A program made the translations under genes and the position numbers. The notes under the pieces were generated by a model, which was not told the DNA's origin, searched no databases, and saw only the letters and a list, made by a program, of their open reading frames with translations. Below, piece after piece: positions 48,201 to 54,238 of a stretch of DNA of 64,000 nt. Each line of letters opens with the position of its first letter. Positions within the stretch are counted from its first letter, which is position 1. The stretch covers positions 33,757 to 97,756 of the forward strand of contig JBBDJB010000035.1 of assembly GCA_040880125.1 (NCBI GenBank), in the 5' to 3' direction. This stretch comes from JBBDJB01 sp040880125. GTDB taxonomy: Bacteria; Planctomycetota; Planctomycetia; Pirellulales; JBBDJB01.

Positions 48201-49705
48201 CGGGTCAACAGGGCGGGCCGCTGGGAGTCGAGATTTATGTGCAACTCGTGAATGAGACGACGGCAGCCGTCCTCTCACTTAGCGGCGGCAACCCGACAGT
48301 GATTGGAACCGTGCCGGCCACCTTTGAATCCAACGCCTACGAGATCGCAGTCCCGCTGGCGTTGATCGGGGATGACGGCGCCCTGAACTACGGCTTTATT
48401 GTCGGATCGAGTACCGAACCCACCGACTCGGCGCCCGATACGGAAGTCGGCACGACCGCCTCGGTCGGCGGCACGCCGGTGGACCAGTACTCGCTCAGCG
48501 CCGTCGCAGGGCAGGTGATTTCCATCAGCACCGAAACGCTGTTTGACCACGCGTCTGGAAACCCGCTGAACGAACTGGACCCCAGCCTGGAACTACTCGG
48601 ACCAGACGGCAGTTTGCTGGCAGCGGATGCCAACGGCTTGGACGGCAAGGACGCTCGCATTCAGATAGTCGCCCCCGAAAGCGGCATCTACACCATCCGC
48701 GTGTTGAGCGAGAGCGGCATCGGCGAGTACTTGCTGCACGCCGACGCGCTCGATGCGCCGGCCGTCGTGGGGCGCCACGTCTTCTATAACAACTCATGGT
48801 TCGACAACGACAACCCCGCGGCCAATGCCGACGACGACCTCGCCCTGGCTCCGGACAAGCACGCCCTGCTGCCCGGCCAGTCGGCCGACTTCGCGAACTA
48901 CACCAACTACAGCAAGGGTCTCAACGGCGTCATGATCGACGTCTTGGGCCTGGCAGGCACGCCGGACCTGGACGACTTCACGTTCACCGTCGGCAACTCC
49001 AACGATACGTCCACCTGGTCGGCGGCGCCCGATCCGGTGGAGATCACCGTGCGGCCGGGCGAAGGCGTTCTCGGGTCCGACCGTATCACGCTGATTTGGG
49101 CGGACGAAGCCATCCGGAACGAGTGGCTTTCGATCACCGTCGAGGCCACCGACCAAACGGGTCTGACGACACCCGACGTCTTCTACTTCGGCAACGCGGT
49201 CGGCGAGGTCACTCAGCCGACTCAGGGTCACACCATTGTCGACCCGACCGACCAATTAGCGATCCGCAACAATACGGTATCCAGTTTTCTGGCTCGCAAC
49301 GGTCTTCTTGAAGCCTCGTTGATTGACAGCCGCTATGACATCAACCGCGACAGTGGGATCGACGCCGCCGACGAGCTCATCGCTCGCAACAACGGCACGA
49401 GCTCACTCGATACGTTGAAACTGATCGTTCCGATGGCATCGAGCGAACCGGTGGCCTCGCCTTTGACCGGTCGTGCGGCGGCTTGGGCGACGCAGGACTC
49501 CGAAAGCGAGCCTCAGCAGTCGCTTGCTGCCGCCCCGCTTCGCCAGGCCAGCCTCGGCAGGGCTCTGGAAATTGACGAGCGCATTTGGGCGGACGACGAC
49601 GAGTTGGCCATGTCGCTCACCAGTTCCTCACCGGCGGATTCTCAATCGAGCGACGTCTTCCGCGAGGAAAGCGACTGGCTGTCCCACTGGGACCTGTTGA
49701 ACTGA
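36227..49705 (+). CDS. Giant exported mosaic protein with LEPR-type signal, PPC repeats and dockerin-like end
   Basis: 4492 residues in one unbroken frame. The basic N terminus carries LEARVLLAV (35-43), a variant of the planctomycete LEPRVLLS export motif. The body is a series of large modules, each with two PPC-like beta-sandwich halves (DSFTIDLDAGQSVS, then GTYTVRVLSENDTSGEYVL) and two Ig/SwmB-like domains (STPADG... to GDFVLNF). Between the PPC halves sit unrelated guest domains: about 307-568 unknown, 1145-1332 unknown, 1348-1735 FG-GAP-like, 2233-2410 MAM-like, 2530-2852 phosphodiesterase, 3349-3573 propeller-like, and 3915-4085 DOMON-like. The end (4186-4340) is a conserved planctomycete domain (FYNNSWFDNDNP), followed by a dockerin-like segment (YDINRDSGIDAADELIARNN). 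GAGG precedes ATG 36227. Probable cell-surface or secreted adhesin/degradation protein. Confidence 0.85.
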   Translation: MQLSQRRGPWGKRLRNRLAKRQSSKGQRPPKMEALEARVLLAVDTFPALAAQDPIGSLVYEGNASADISAEDTSDSFTIDLDAGQSVSVYMQADAPLKAELSVDGPASDPFDVITSAAAAGEDLLLQNLQATDGGTYTIGVTGLDSTTGNYSIRVVLNAAIEEEPITAQANDALADAQDLDGAFTSLSGTADRAAVSGELDSVLSQDWYRFSLDDGQTASLALSPPGVSLELYDDSGNLLAHSVTTANAGQRIGNFVDATSDGSPNSYFARVSGTDSSYLLLVTRGADFDAEPNDAVATAQDISLTGTVLGGSSSGASLPGGSGTPIAGATDIVGSPIALGFAADGSFSGPSIGIQHNGVEYINFGTFLASYTVGFNGSNFTNGAPSDGTAFGVTLANLSSGSRHTIRATGNVTPNVGFERIVVWNEGDDHALVYTTLTNNTAAPLNNVAFLENLDPDPGSVFSSNNDVTAGGELVVASGDGAGAIGLGSVDPQRVVSAEGFSNQNPFDIINSPEDPNGGTNDIAISLAFDAGALAPGASVTKVLAMVFGSNQAAVEARYAEIAEQTTGMAEDLDHYSIPVLSGDTLQLDVTTPGGGAGEPVNLLDAAIELYDPSGVLVASDASGSLSHSATSSGTYTVRVLSENDTSGEYVLTASGYTGAPGAYEVTSSTPADGAFLTAAPSVFLVELSDSVLATSLTGADLSINGATASAVTIVDGDTLEFVLPALADGVHEFEIAAGSIQALDGRPIEAFTGQITIDATAPRVIDSSIQQNETVAAGGSLVYTVVFDETLNAAVLGPTDVQLTGQVNGPRILANFDYDPVTSTLTLQYDNLPEDLYTLRLISGDGRFEDPSGNNLDGEPLAFPIPPNSSGDGSPGGDFVLNFATDTSSLPFPTPLQPVDPLGSQAYTGEVQGVIGLGDTDSFTIDLDGGQSFSLLVVAGDNLRAELTIEGPASDPFEAVVAASAAGENVLAQSLTATEPGTYTISVAGLDDTIGFYAVRLLLNSALEEEGHSGAANDSLTDAQSLESDFIPAGSGASERAALTGGLATEVDQDWYSFTLEDGGVASVLLAELAGGPATFELYNAAGELLATGPSQTDEGSAIHNFVDATSDGGADDYFVRVHGMSADYNLLVTRGGDFERLTSGGARQMIAGTGFQEPNAGASTYVAGTNGDQELGFGGSITTGVFAGVENFGGGNKQYFVWASSIQLQTDAVAIGDYQDIEIAIDVRTFEDSSGSDWEGSDSLRVFAELSQGGGPVTVVEVVPTTTGGSPDRLKALELGSLNDGPFTRFDVDVPDGNFDTLRVVIQGTNESSTERYMFDNLEITGVDRFLAQPQDISLTGNVSGGLQFIPGAIEAVQEKLTAEDAAAGDWYGFSNDMDGNLAVVGATGADANGSGSGAAYILEFIDGGWQQVAKLTPDDGLAGDAFGWSVAIDGQRVLVSAPRTDTAGSNSGSVYVFELVEGVWQQTAKLESLDAAGNDLFGYSVALEGNRALVGALSSGGTGAAYIFEGGGGTWSQVKKLVAGDAEANDRLGSSVDLQGDLAVAGAFQTDTTGAAYIFERSGADWTQIDKLTANDAAGLDRFGASISIDGDWLAIGASEDDDRGSSSGAVYLFQRSGPESWEQMRKLVPNDSAAGDRFGNSLDLQGGRLLVGAILHSDGATGSGAAYLFEQMPAGWMLVDKLTADDAGGSDRLGQSVALDGDRFMAGAYFNEHPEAGNEAGAVYSFSFPLFDEFVVSAQSGDMLSLTTYTPGDQPGEPVNSLVPRLQLVDPDGVLVAQNAGGAADGHNALVMYEADKDGLYTVRILSSQAGVGGEYALEVDGATGPLPGFEVIDSDVADGSVLVNAPNQVTLRFNERLRLDTLAAGDLQVDGQPALGFTLVDSYTVQFDLPVLTDGEHSLTIDAGMLLNLQGTAVSPFALSFDVDQTGPRVISATWNGGAFPANAAFDEGPLSVTFTFDEELRQVANSLNANDVLLFNHLDGTSTGASSFLYNTETDTVTATFPELLEGLYTLTLLSGDGAFEDAFGNDLDGEPLGAVGDGTPSGDGTRGGNYNIDLFVDGGDEAVPLPELEQKAPLGSLIYDPTVSGAIGPGGDTDSFTIDVDPDQTITVVVVPQTPGLRPQVTLHGPAGDPFTTSASAPAVDSPAVLQTVAATLGGTYTIDVQGLDDSFGVYTIQVVLNAAVELEEHSEAGNDTFADAQDLDGSFIDLAGGLASRGAVIGQVPPALGISVVGDDFESGGLSGAWTASSSTSEGRIRVTGAEGTAGGSFALLMDTIEASSGGFVLNEAIWTVDLNGVLSPTLSFSHAEWGDEQETFSGPYTGSVNADGVSISADGVNWHPVLTPDEQSTGEWAEYTVDLAAEATAAGISLGENFRIKFQQYDNFPIATDGRGYDEIRISTPAVSDDWYSFTLADGQLASFAMATRTPGHVELELYDASQTLIASGSAAEELAQVLTNFQDTTTDGADDRYYLRVTGFNAAYSLIVMRDGNFDTELNDSLAEAQDISQTGVAMGHILDNSSNGGGPLVDHVIQISIDGLRSDLLENLVNSNPSQYSNFLRLENEASFTFNARTDYTHSITLPNHTSMLTGRPVLNPAGQPNTTGHQWTTNSDPSPSQTLHNNNPFVSYISSTFDVAHDAGLLTRHYANKTKFSIYTSSYNAANGAPDSNPVGGDNGTDKIDQNSITASLGGIIGPFVSALNSTPEDVRTYNFLHFADPDGAGHSSGWGSSVWEASVRSVDAYLGQLFNAITSNPELAGNTALIITADHGGTGFGHGSASDPLNYTIPFYVWGPGFEGGDDLYDVWSDTVADPGTGRPDYNAENQPIRNGSGGNLAMALLGLEQIPGSSIVATGSVEAASDLDYYRFDAVAGDHLVIETFTPAGGAGQVLNELDPTIELYDPNGILVATADGGAPDSRNVHFEYDAEMAGTYRVVVRSNGEPDGTNRGEYVLSVQGATGGTNAPPQVANVNPGNGATVTNFPTTYVVDFSETIRATSVQASDLVIGGLPATDVEAIDGDSFRFTVDAAANVGDGTYTVEMAEGAVADLLGEDSVAFSGSFNLDTTPPVILSATFNGGAFPSSGIFQDGPLTVTFTFSEDLGDTPINDDFVLFDNLSGTTFVATDIQYDSGTDVLELQFPFLPEGVYTLTLISGDEAFEDLHGNDLDGEPLGASPAGTPTGNGDIGGHYSLNFTVDRLVSPAAPFARLAPLGGLMFSSTGNAGLINSNTDTDRISFFLQSGETISAVVTPENPAATLSVKLSSGAIYTAPGPGEPVVLPPTVLISSGLRSLLISGDAPTEFEAVLYRNASLEALVGDSDPAEPMPLDNSLIQLDSGRFGVIGRSDLPTLLVDTMVWAVQPSSGEILQIDPITGIVFDRFPAPDALAAGHTNVGLSMAEEGDSLLYVNGDIDPAVLYRLNPENGAVLSVETVAAGPDGRGLSFAGGTPHSIFLSGPDVSRQAGYSGGLSSHLATADFDALGGDDSGRQFAYSAADGMIREFSATAPDTVTNSFAAPGGGPLLGLAFADDDLYAVNAAGDLFTLNPDTGAILDVVTISGGALVGLGAFRPVGTTVQDEPNDTVANVVSSGLIGGGIFTDNGTIGDNPEVPANRDVDLIEVRLNAGDRIIIDVDAAEAGSSLDPMLGLFNAAGVRLSLSDDTPAPGEPFTLDPYIDFTVASTGVYYVGVSGFSNSSYNIFTPASGSTGDTGPYNIQISVNTTASPTPALLSARGFDPELKAAANEDDHDHEEGEHDDDHVEASAADVARAWPAITTTGAPPLAAALTEVPLPDVDAYTIDLTGKVGETLDFILDGQVGADFSGELMELLDVDGTTVLATGLADPLGTGAANYDQGILGFTVPADGVYMLRITSSVAGEYGLLVTDSVLFDTEPNDEAADTLRSLDGTGAALGFLGGSAGVAFADPAGDTYGSGAGQVDIASIQASVVGENVVFRAVFHHDISPDATINLIELDLDQNPSTGEPSIQGQLSPPGQQGGPLGVEIYVQLVNETTAAVLSLSGGNPTVIGTVPATFESNAYEIAVPLALIGDDGALNYGFIVGSSTEPTDSAPDTEVGTTASVGGTPVDQYSLSAVAGQVISISTETLFDHASGNPLNELDPSLELLGPDGSLLAADANGLDGKDARIQIVAPESGIYTIRVLSESGIGEYLLHADALDAPAVVGRHVFYNNSWFDNDNPAANADDDLALAPDKHALLPGQSADFANYTNYSKGLNGVMIDVLGLAGTPDLDDFTFTVGNSNDTSTWSAAPDPVEITVRPGEGVLGSDRITLIWADEAIRNEWLSITVEATDQTGLTTPDVFYFGNAVGEVTQPTQGHTIVDPTDQLAIRNNTVSSFLARNGLLEASLIDSRYDINRDSGIDAADELIARNNGTSSLDTLKLIVPMASSEPVASPLTGRAAAWATQDSESEPQQSLAAAPLRQASLGRALEIDERIWADDDELAMSLTSSSPADSQSSDVFREESDWLSHWDLLN
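40270..41430 (+). other. FG-GAP-like repeat domain inside the giant protein
   Basis: About seven repeats of ~50 residues are built on the pattern KLTADDA-xx-D-xFG-xSVA-x-DG-x-x-x-VGA and GAAYIFE. Examples are KLTPDDGLAGDAFGWSVAID, KLESLDAAGNDLFGYSVALE and KLTANDAAGLDRFGASISID. This is the integrin-alpha-like propeller repeat. It follows the first guest of module 2 and ends just before the second PPC half (EFVVSAQSGD). Confidence 0.8.
42925..43455 (+). other. MAM-like/beta-sandwich guest domain in the giant protein
   Basis: This segment reads DDFESGGLSGAWTASSS through RIRVTGAEGTAGGSFALLMD and ends RGYDEIRIST. It resembles MAM or carbohydrate-binding-like folds. It interrupts the PPC repeat between GAVIGQVPP and DDWYSFTLAD, which are contiguous in the other modules (compare AAVSGELDSVLSQDWYRFSL). 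The insertion edges are sharp. Confidence 0.55.
43815..44780 (+). other. Nucleotide pyrophosphatase/phosphodiesterase-type domain inside the giant protein
   Basis: Alkaline-phosphatase superfamily motifs are complete. SIDGLRSD gives metal ligand D2542. TLPNHTSMLTG aligns with the NPP motif TFPNH, so T2585 is the probable nucleophile and N2588 its neighbour. ADPDGAGHSSG gives D2724 and H2728, TADHGG gives D2772 and H2773, and GHG gives H2780. Sulfatase Cys/Ser (CxPSR) is absent. The domain should hydrolyse phosphodiesters with two metals at the cell surface. Another alkaline-phosphatase-like activity cannot be excluded. Confidence 0.8.
47455..47520 (+). other. His/Asp/Glu-rich segment in the giant protein
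   Basis: The stretch DDHDHEEGEHDDDH (about 3745-3763) lies between two PPC-like domains. It is a likely metal-binding or flexible linker, absent from the other modules. Confidence 0.5.
49240..49430 (+). other. Dockerin-like C-terminal repeat of the giant protein
   Basis: QLAIRNNTVSSFL, then YDINRDSGIDAADELIARNN, show two EF-hand-like calcium loops (D-x-N-x-D-x-G-x-D) as in type I dockerin. Cohesin partners were not seen in this window. Confidence 0.6.
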
Positions 49706-49853
49706 GTCCCTCTTCGGAATCGGTGTCTCGCCCACCGGCCAGCGGGAAACCATGGTCGAGCCGGGCGGCGGGGTGTTACCTATTCGTACGACAATTCCGA
49801 TCGACCGGGTCGGTCCCGTGCCCGCCGGCGCCGTTCGTCACCCGCAGCTCGCC

Positions 49854-52800
49854 TCACTGCGCCGCTTCGAGAAACTCCACCAGGTCCGCCAGCTCTTGAA
49901 GTGAAAGCTGCTTGTCCAGCCCGGCTGGCATGATGGAGACGTCGCTCTGACGGATCGCTTCGATGTCGTCTCGGGCGATGCGTACCTGTTGATTCGGCCC
50001 GGTGGTCAGCACCAGTTCCCGCGCGCTGTCGGCGGAGACCAAGCCGTTGTGGAGTCGGCCATCGACGGTGGCGACCGTGACCGACTCGAAGCTGCGGACC
50101 AGACTCGCGCTGGGAAAGACCACCGCCTCGATCAGGTCGCGATTGCTGCGGATTCGCCCGATGTGCGTGAGATCGGGACCGGTATTGCCCCCGAGGTATC
50201 CGATCGCGTGGCAGGCCGAACAGGCCGCCTGAGAGCTATGAAAGACGCCTTGGCCGCGCCGCACGTCACCGTCGGGCAGCGACGCAAGCAGATCCTCCAG
50301 CCGCTGATGCTGGCCGGCGTTGTCCTGCCGCACAAGCTCGAACAGCCGCTGGGCCTGTTGTTGGACCGCGTCGGGAAAATGCGCGAGTCGCGGCTGAAGC
50401 GACTCTACGCGCAATGCCGATCGGGCGGGCGATTCACTCAGAGCCGCGACGACCGACAGCCCCACCCGCTCGTCCGAGGTCCGCTCGAAAACCGCGAGAA
50501 GTCCGTCGACCTCCAGCGGGCTCACCGTCTTTAGATGCGCGGCCAGTGCGACGAATTGCGGCGGCGTGAGCTGGGCCATTTCCAGCACTTCGATCGCCGC
50601 CACGCGGAGGGTGACCGGATGACTTGGTTCCAGATGCTGGCAGATCCATTGAAAGAGCCCGTCATCGATGTTGTCCAGCCCACCGGGAACGGCCGCCATC
50701 GCCTGCAGCCGCAACTCCACGGCGTTCGCTTCGTTGTGACCGAGCTCGACCAGCCGGGCCGCCAGTGCGTCATCGGATAGCCCTTCGGTGGGAAGTTGCC
50801 GCAGCGCGGCAATCGCATCCCGCTGCAGCCCAGGGCCGGTTCCCGTTAGCAGATCCGAGAGTGCGTCAATCCACCGCGGCGGCATCTCGCTCAATCGCGT
50901 CTGGGCCATTGCCGCCAGCACGAGCGACTTCGCATCGTCGGGAACTTCGGCATCGTTCAGAGAATCGGCCAAAAAGCCCTGCACTGCGTCCGATTCGGCA
51001 AAGATGGACAAGCGGTTCTGCAGGACTCGCCGCTCATCCGGCGAAAGCTGTGCGCGTGCGAGCCGGGCTGCAAAATAGTCGATCATTCTCGGCCCCCATT
51101 CAGGGTGACGGTCGACAATCCAGCCGGCCGTCTCCCGCAACACCGGTTCGCTCGACGTGAGCAGCGGCACCACCTTTTCCGCCAGCAAGTCGCGCTGCTC
51201 AAGCTGGTCCAGCGCAATCAATGCCGCGGCCTTTGACCCCGGGCTGCTCGCGTTCAGTCCTGCTCCCAAGGCGGCGGCGTCGCCGATCTCGATCAAGGCA
51301 TAGGTTAGCGAGTGCTGCAGCACGCGGTCGCTTGCGGCATCGGCAGCCGCCAGAAGTGTCGGCACCGCCGACGCGTCACCGATCCGCCCCAGCGCCTCGG
51401 CCGCCACACGCCTGTTGTGTACAGTGCCGTCGCGAAGCAGCACGGCGAGACGCTCGACCGCCTGTGCGTCGCGCCAGGCGCTGATCGAATGCACGGCGGC
51501 TTGAAGCACCGTTTCGTCGGCATCATCCAGGGCGATGCGCGTCAGCGCCCGCGCGAGCTCGCCGTCGATACGCGCCAGCGCCCACACGCCCCCGTTGCGC
51601 GCACGGGCAGAAGGCGACTGCGTCAGCGTTTCTCGCAGCGCAGGCAGTGCGGTGTCACCGCGCAGTCCAAGTTCCTGCACGGCTCGCTGCCGCACGGCGG
51701 GCCGCCGATCGTCCAGGAGCAGCGCCAATTCGGCGGGCGACGCGCCGGACCAGTTCAGCTCCAGTCCCCGAGGATCTGCCTCACGTGTCGCCCCCGGGCG
51801 GCGGATCCGGTAAATCCCGCCCAACACGTCCGGTTTTGAGAGCTGAGACGTGGGGCAGCACAGCTTGAACCAGCCGCCGGTATCAATTACCAGCAGCGAA
51901 CCGTCCGCATCCTCCAGCACATCGGTCGGATGAAAGTCGACGTTGTCCGACACGAGAAAGTCGCTGTCGCTCGTACGGAAGCTCGCCCCGTTCGGCTCGA
52001 GCACGTGCCGCGTGACTTTGCGCATGTTGAACAGGCAGGCGAACAGGTTGCCGGTGAAGTCGCGTCCTAATTTGTCTGACCGATAGGCGGCGAGGCCGGA
52101 CGGTGCGGCCGCTCCCAGGTGGGTCAAGACAGGCATCAACTCGCCGGTGCGAGTGTGGCCGTCGATGGCCGACTGCTGTTTCCCGTAAACGCCGCCATAG
52201 ACGGCGTGGATCAGTCCATCGCGCAAGCCGCCGGCGGGGTTCACCAGGAACGTGGTCGTGAAGAACCGTTCCCCTCCCTGACCAAAGGCGACCTCGACAG
52301 GATTGTCCATCCCGCCGGTCATCACCGGCTCGATGGCCGAGGTGAGCACACTGCCGGTCTGCGGGTCGCGAGGCGCATCAGGGCGGCATCGAAAGATATG
52401 CGCCGCGCGCGTAACCAGCGGCGGACCGGTGGGCCGCTCGTACGTCTGCTCGGCAAACGCTCCCTTGCACCAGTAGATCCACCCGTCTGGCCCCAGGTAA
52501 GGGCCGTGCAGGTCGTTGCCGCAATGCGTCAGCGTTTTACCTTGGAACCACTCCTCGCGGCGGTCGACCTGGCCGTCGCCGTCGGTGTCGGTCAATTTCC
52601 AGATACTCGGTGGCGCGGCCACGTACAGCGCACCGTCATGCCACAACGCTCCCTCGGGAAACATCATGCGATCCGCGAAGACGATGCTGCGGTCGAAGCG
52701 GCCATCGCCGTCGGTGTCCTCCAAGCGGACGATTCGATGCGTGCGGTCGATCAACTGTTGTTGAAGCGGATCGTTCGATCCGGAGGAGTCCGCCACGTAG

Positions 52801-52991
52801 AGCCGCCCCTGCTCGTCGAAGTCCGCACAGATGGGCCGATCGACCAGCGGCGAGCTGGCGACAAGCTCGATCGCAAATCCATCCGGGAGTCGAAAATTGT
52901 GCCCATTCAATGCGGTTTCTGCCGCGCACACAGCCTCCGCACAGGCAACCGCCGTCACGGCAAAACCGACGATGAGAATTAGACGTTGCAT
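49854..52991 (-). CDS. PVC-type heme-binding membrane dehydrogenase-like protein
   Basis: This 1045-aa exported protein has an N-terminal signal (RLILIVGFAVTAVACAEAVC) and a beta-propeller dehydrogenase domain (FRLPDGFAIELVASSPLVDR, then GPDGWIYWCKGAF and MDNPVEVAFGQGGERFF) to about residue 450. HEAT-like helical repeats follow (LALLLDDRRPAVRQRAVQEL and more), and the C-terminal cytochrome domain has CSACH near residue 920. It probably oxidises a sugar or alcohol in the periplasm and passes electrons via heme; no substrate can be named. GGAGG precedes ATG 52991. Confidence 0.9.
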   Translation of the reverse strand: MQRLILIVGFAVTAVACAEAVCAAETALNGHNFRLPDGFAIELVASSPLVDRPICADFDEQGRLYVADSSGSNDPLQQQLIDRTHRIVRLEDTDGDGRFDRSIVFADRMMFPEGALWHDGALYVAAPPSIWKLTDTDGDGQVDRREEWFQGKTLTHCGNDLHGPYLGPDGWIYWCKGAFAEQTYERPTGPPLVTRAAHIFRCRPDAPRDPQTGSVLTSAIEPVMTGGMDNPVEVAFGQGGERFFTTTFLVNPAGGLRDGLIHAVYGGVYGKQQSAIDGHTRTGELMPVLTHLGAAAPSGLAAYRSDKLGRDFTGNLFACLFNMRKVTRHVLEPNGASFRTSDSDFLVSDNVDFHPTDVLEDADGSLLVIDTGGWFKLCCPTSQLSKPDVLGGIYRIRRPGATREADPRGLELNWSGASPAELALLLDDRRPAVRQRAVQELGLRGDTALPALRETLTQSPSARARNGGVWALARIDGELARALTRIALDDADETVLQAAVHSISAWRDAQAVERLAVLLRDGTVHNRRVAAEALGRIGDASAVPTLLAAADAASDRVLQHSLTYALIEIGDAAALGAGLNASSPGSKAAALIALDQLEQRDLLAEKVVPLLTSSEPVLRETAGWIVDRHPEWGPRMIDYFAARLARAQLSPDERRVLQNRLSIFAESDAVQGFLADSLNDAEVPDDAKSLVLAAMAQTRLSEMPPRWIDALSDLLTGTGPGLQRDAIAALRQLPTEGLSDDALAARLVELGHNEANAVELRLQAMAAVPGGLDNIDDGLFQWICQHLEPSHPVTLRVAAIEVLEMAQLTPPQFVALAAHLKTVSPLEVDGLLAVFERTSDERVGLSVVAALSESPARSALRVESLQPRLAHFPDAVQQQAQRLFELVRQDNAGQHQRLEDLLASLPDGDVRRGQGVFHSSQAACSACHAIGYLGGNTGPDLTHIGRIRSNRDLIEAVVFPSASLVRSFESVTVATVDGRLHNGLVSADSARELVLTTGPNQQVRIARDDIEAIRQSDVSIMPAGLDKQLSLQELADLVEFLEAAQ

Positions 52992-53398
52992 CGGCGCACC
53001 TCCGGAGAGCTTCAATCCAGCGGCAGTCATTGAGAAGCCTGGGCCGCATTGTAGCAGTTCAGGCGCTTCGGTCCGGCGAACGCTCTCCCTCTCTCTTGCC
53101 CCCCGGAAGCGGGCGTTGAAATAAGGGCTCAGCGGGGACATCCAGTCCGTGCAGCCGGAAGGCGCGTTCCGACCACCGGTTCTGTCACATGGGACAGTGC
53201 CGGGTCGCCCGGTCGAGAGGCGGGAAGTCCTTGTGGGGCTTGTCCTTCGACCGCGTCCTGATATGCTTGAAGCGAACCGCTATACGCTGTTATGAAAGCC
53301 TGGAGGCCGGGCGGCGGATGTCCGCGGGAGTTGTCGGTGAACCGTGGATCTCTCGCAGTTTTTCGTCCGATTGACGTCTTCTGGCAAGCGGTCCATTC

Positions 53399-53472
53399 GG
53401 CGGCGTAGCTCAGTTGGTTAGAGCAGTGGAATCATAATCCACGTGTCCGGGGTTCGAGTCCCTGCGCCGCTA
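53399..53472 (+). tRNA. tRNA-Met, elongator (anticodon CAT)
   Basis: Acceptor GGCGGCG pairs with CGCCGCT (a G-U pair at 1-72). The D arm is GCTC/GAGC, the anticodon stem GTGGA/TCCAC encloses ATCATAA, and the T arm CGGGG/CCCTG encloses TTCGAGT. The discriminator base is A and no CCA is encoded. The form matches elongator Met; a CAU-reading Ile2 is possible but less likely. Its 3' half is duplicated at 57292-57329. Confidence 0.93.
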
Positions 53473-53474
53473 CT
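53437..53474. repeat. Left att-like repeat (within tRNA-Met)
   Basis: This is the left member of the 38-base direct repeat pair with 57292-57329. It covers the anticodon-stem end, T arm, acceptor and the first bases after the tRNA; the only mismatch is at position 8 (t here, c on the right). Confidence 0.75.
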
Positions 53475-53772
53475 CATGTCAAGTTGTGCCAAGTCGGGAC
53501 AGCTAACGCTAACGTGTGACGAAACAATGGTTTCCGTCGGCACGTATTCGGCGCCTACTGGAACAGCCGTAGTGACAGGCTGTGCCACGTCGGGACAGGC
53601 CGGAGCAATTCCGTGTGTCCCTTTTTGTGTCCCTCCCCCATCGGCGGGGACGATCTTCGGGAGGCTTTCGAACGCTTCCGCCCGCCGCGAATAACAGGCC
53701 GAAGCGTTTCGGTAATGAATTGATACCGCAGCCATGCACCTCGCAACCGCAGAGCTTGCACTTGTACCAAAT
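53475..53772. pseudogene. Possible remnant of an integrase 3' end (minus strand)
   Basis: Read on the minus strand, this stretch gives GGGTQKGTH, CPDVAQPV and CPDLAQ, then GAGTRTPDTWIM across the tRNA. Such polar tails and tRNA-reading ends are what I would expect of a tyrosine integrase whose gene ends in the tRNA. The core R-H-R-Y motifs were not found, so this is weak. Confidence 0.25.
53485..53598. repeat. Pair of 18-bp direct repeats beside the att site
   Basis: tgtgccaagtcgggacag (53485-53502) and tgtgccacgtcgggacag (53581-53598) differ at one base and are 96 bases apart. They could be integrase arm-type binding sites, or a repeated peptide of a decayed integrase gene (CPDLAQ and CPDVAQ on the minus strand). 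Confidence 0.45.
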
Positions 53773-53973
53773 GCGAGCTCCCACCGAGAGCGGCAAGCGG
53801 CCGGGATTGCGGCAGCACGGGACCGGGGAGTGTACCTGGGGCGAAAGCCCGGCACCACGAAGTCGAAGCCGGACCGGGCCAAGCGGTTGCGGGATCGTGG
53901 ATTGACCGATGCCGAGACAGCCGCGAGTCTCGGCGTCAGCCGCCGGACGGTGCAACGGTACGTCAACGGCTGA
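53773..53973 (+). pseudogene. C-terminal fragment of a serine recombinase (resolvase/invertase)
   Basis: RERQAAGIAAARDRGVYLGR, then KPGTTKSKPDRAKRLRDRGL and TAASLGVSRRTVQRYV, are the hinge and helix-turn-helix of a Pin/TnpR-type recombinase. The N-terminal catalytic domain with its Ser is missing, so it is a remnant. It sits just inside the left end of the island. Confidence 0.7.
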
Positions 53974-54238
53974 TGCCCAGCGGACCGGGAGGGGTCAAAT
54001 CCTAAAACCGAACCCACCTCGCCTCCCCGGATAATCAGCAGCCCTTTCGGCTGACGTGGTGGTGCGAAAAATAAGTCTAACGCGGTGAATCGTGCAAGGT
54101 TTCAAATTCTGTTCCGCTAGGATTCGCCGGCAGTGGCCCGAGTCCTCGCGGCCGGGGACGGTCCGAATGTTGAATTCCCGTCGCCGCCTTGTAAACTGAA
54201 CGCCGCACTCTTCGACCGTTCGAAATCGGGGGCATTTG
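53974..54238. other. Spacer inside the island
   Basis: No gene seen between the recombinase fragment and the first island gene. The segment has a lower GC than the flanks. Confidence 0.35.
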
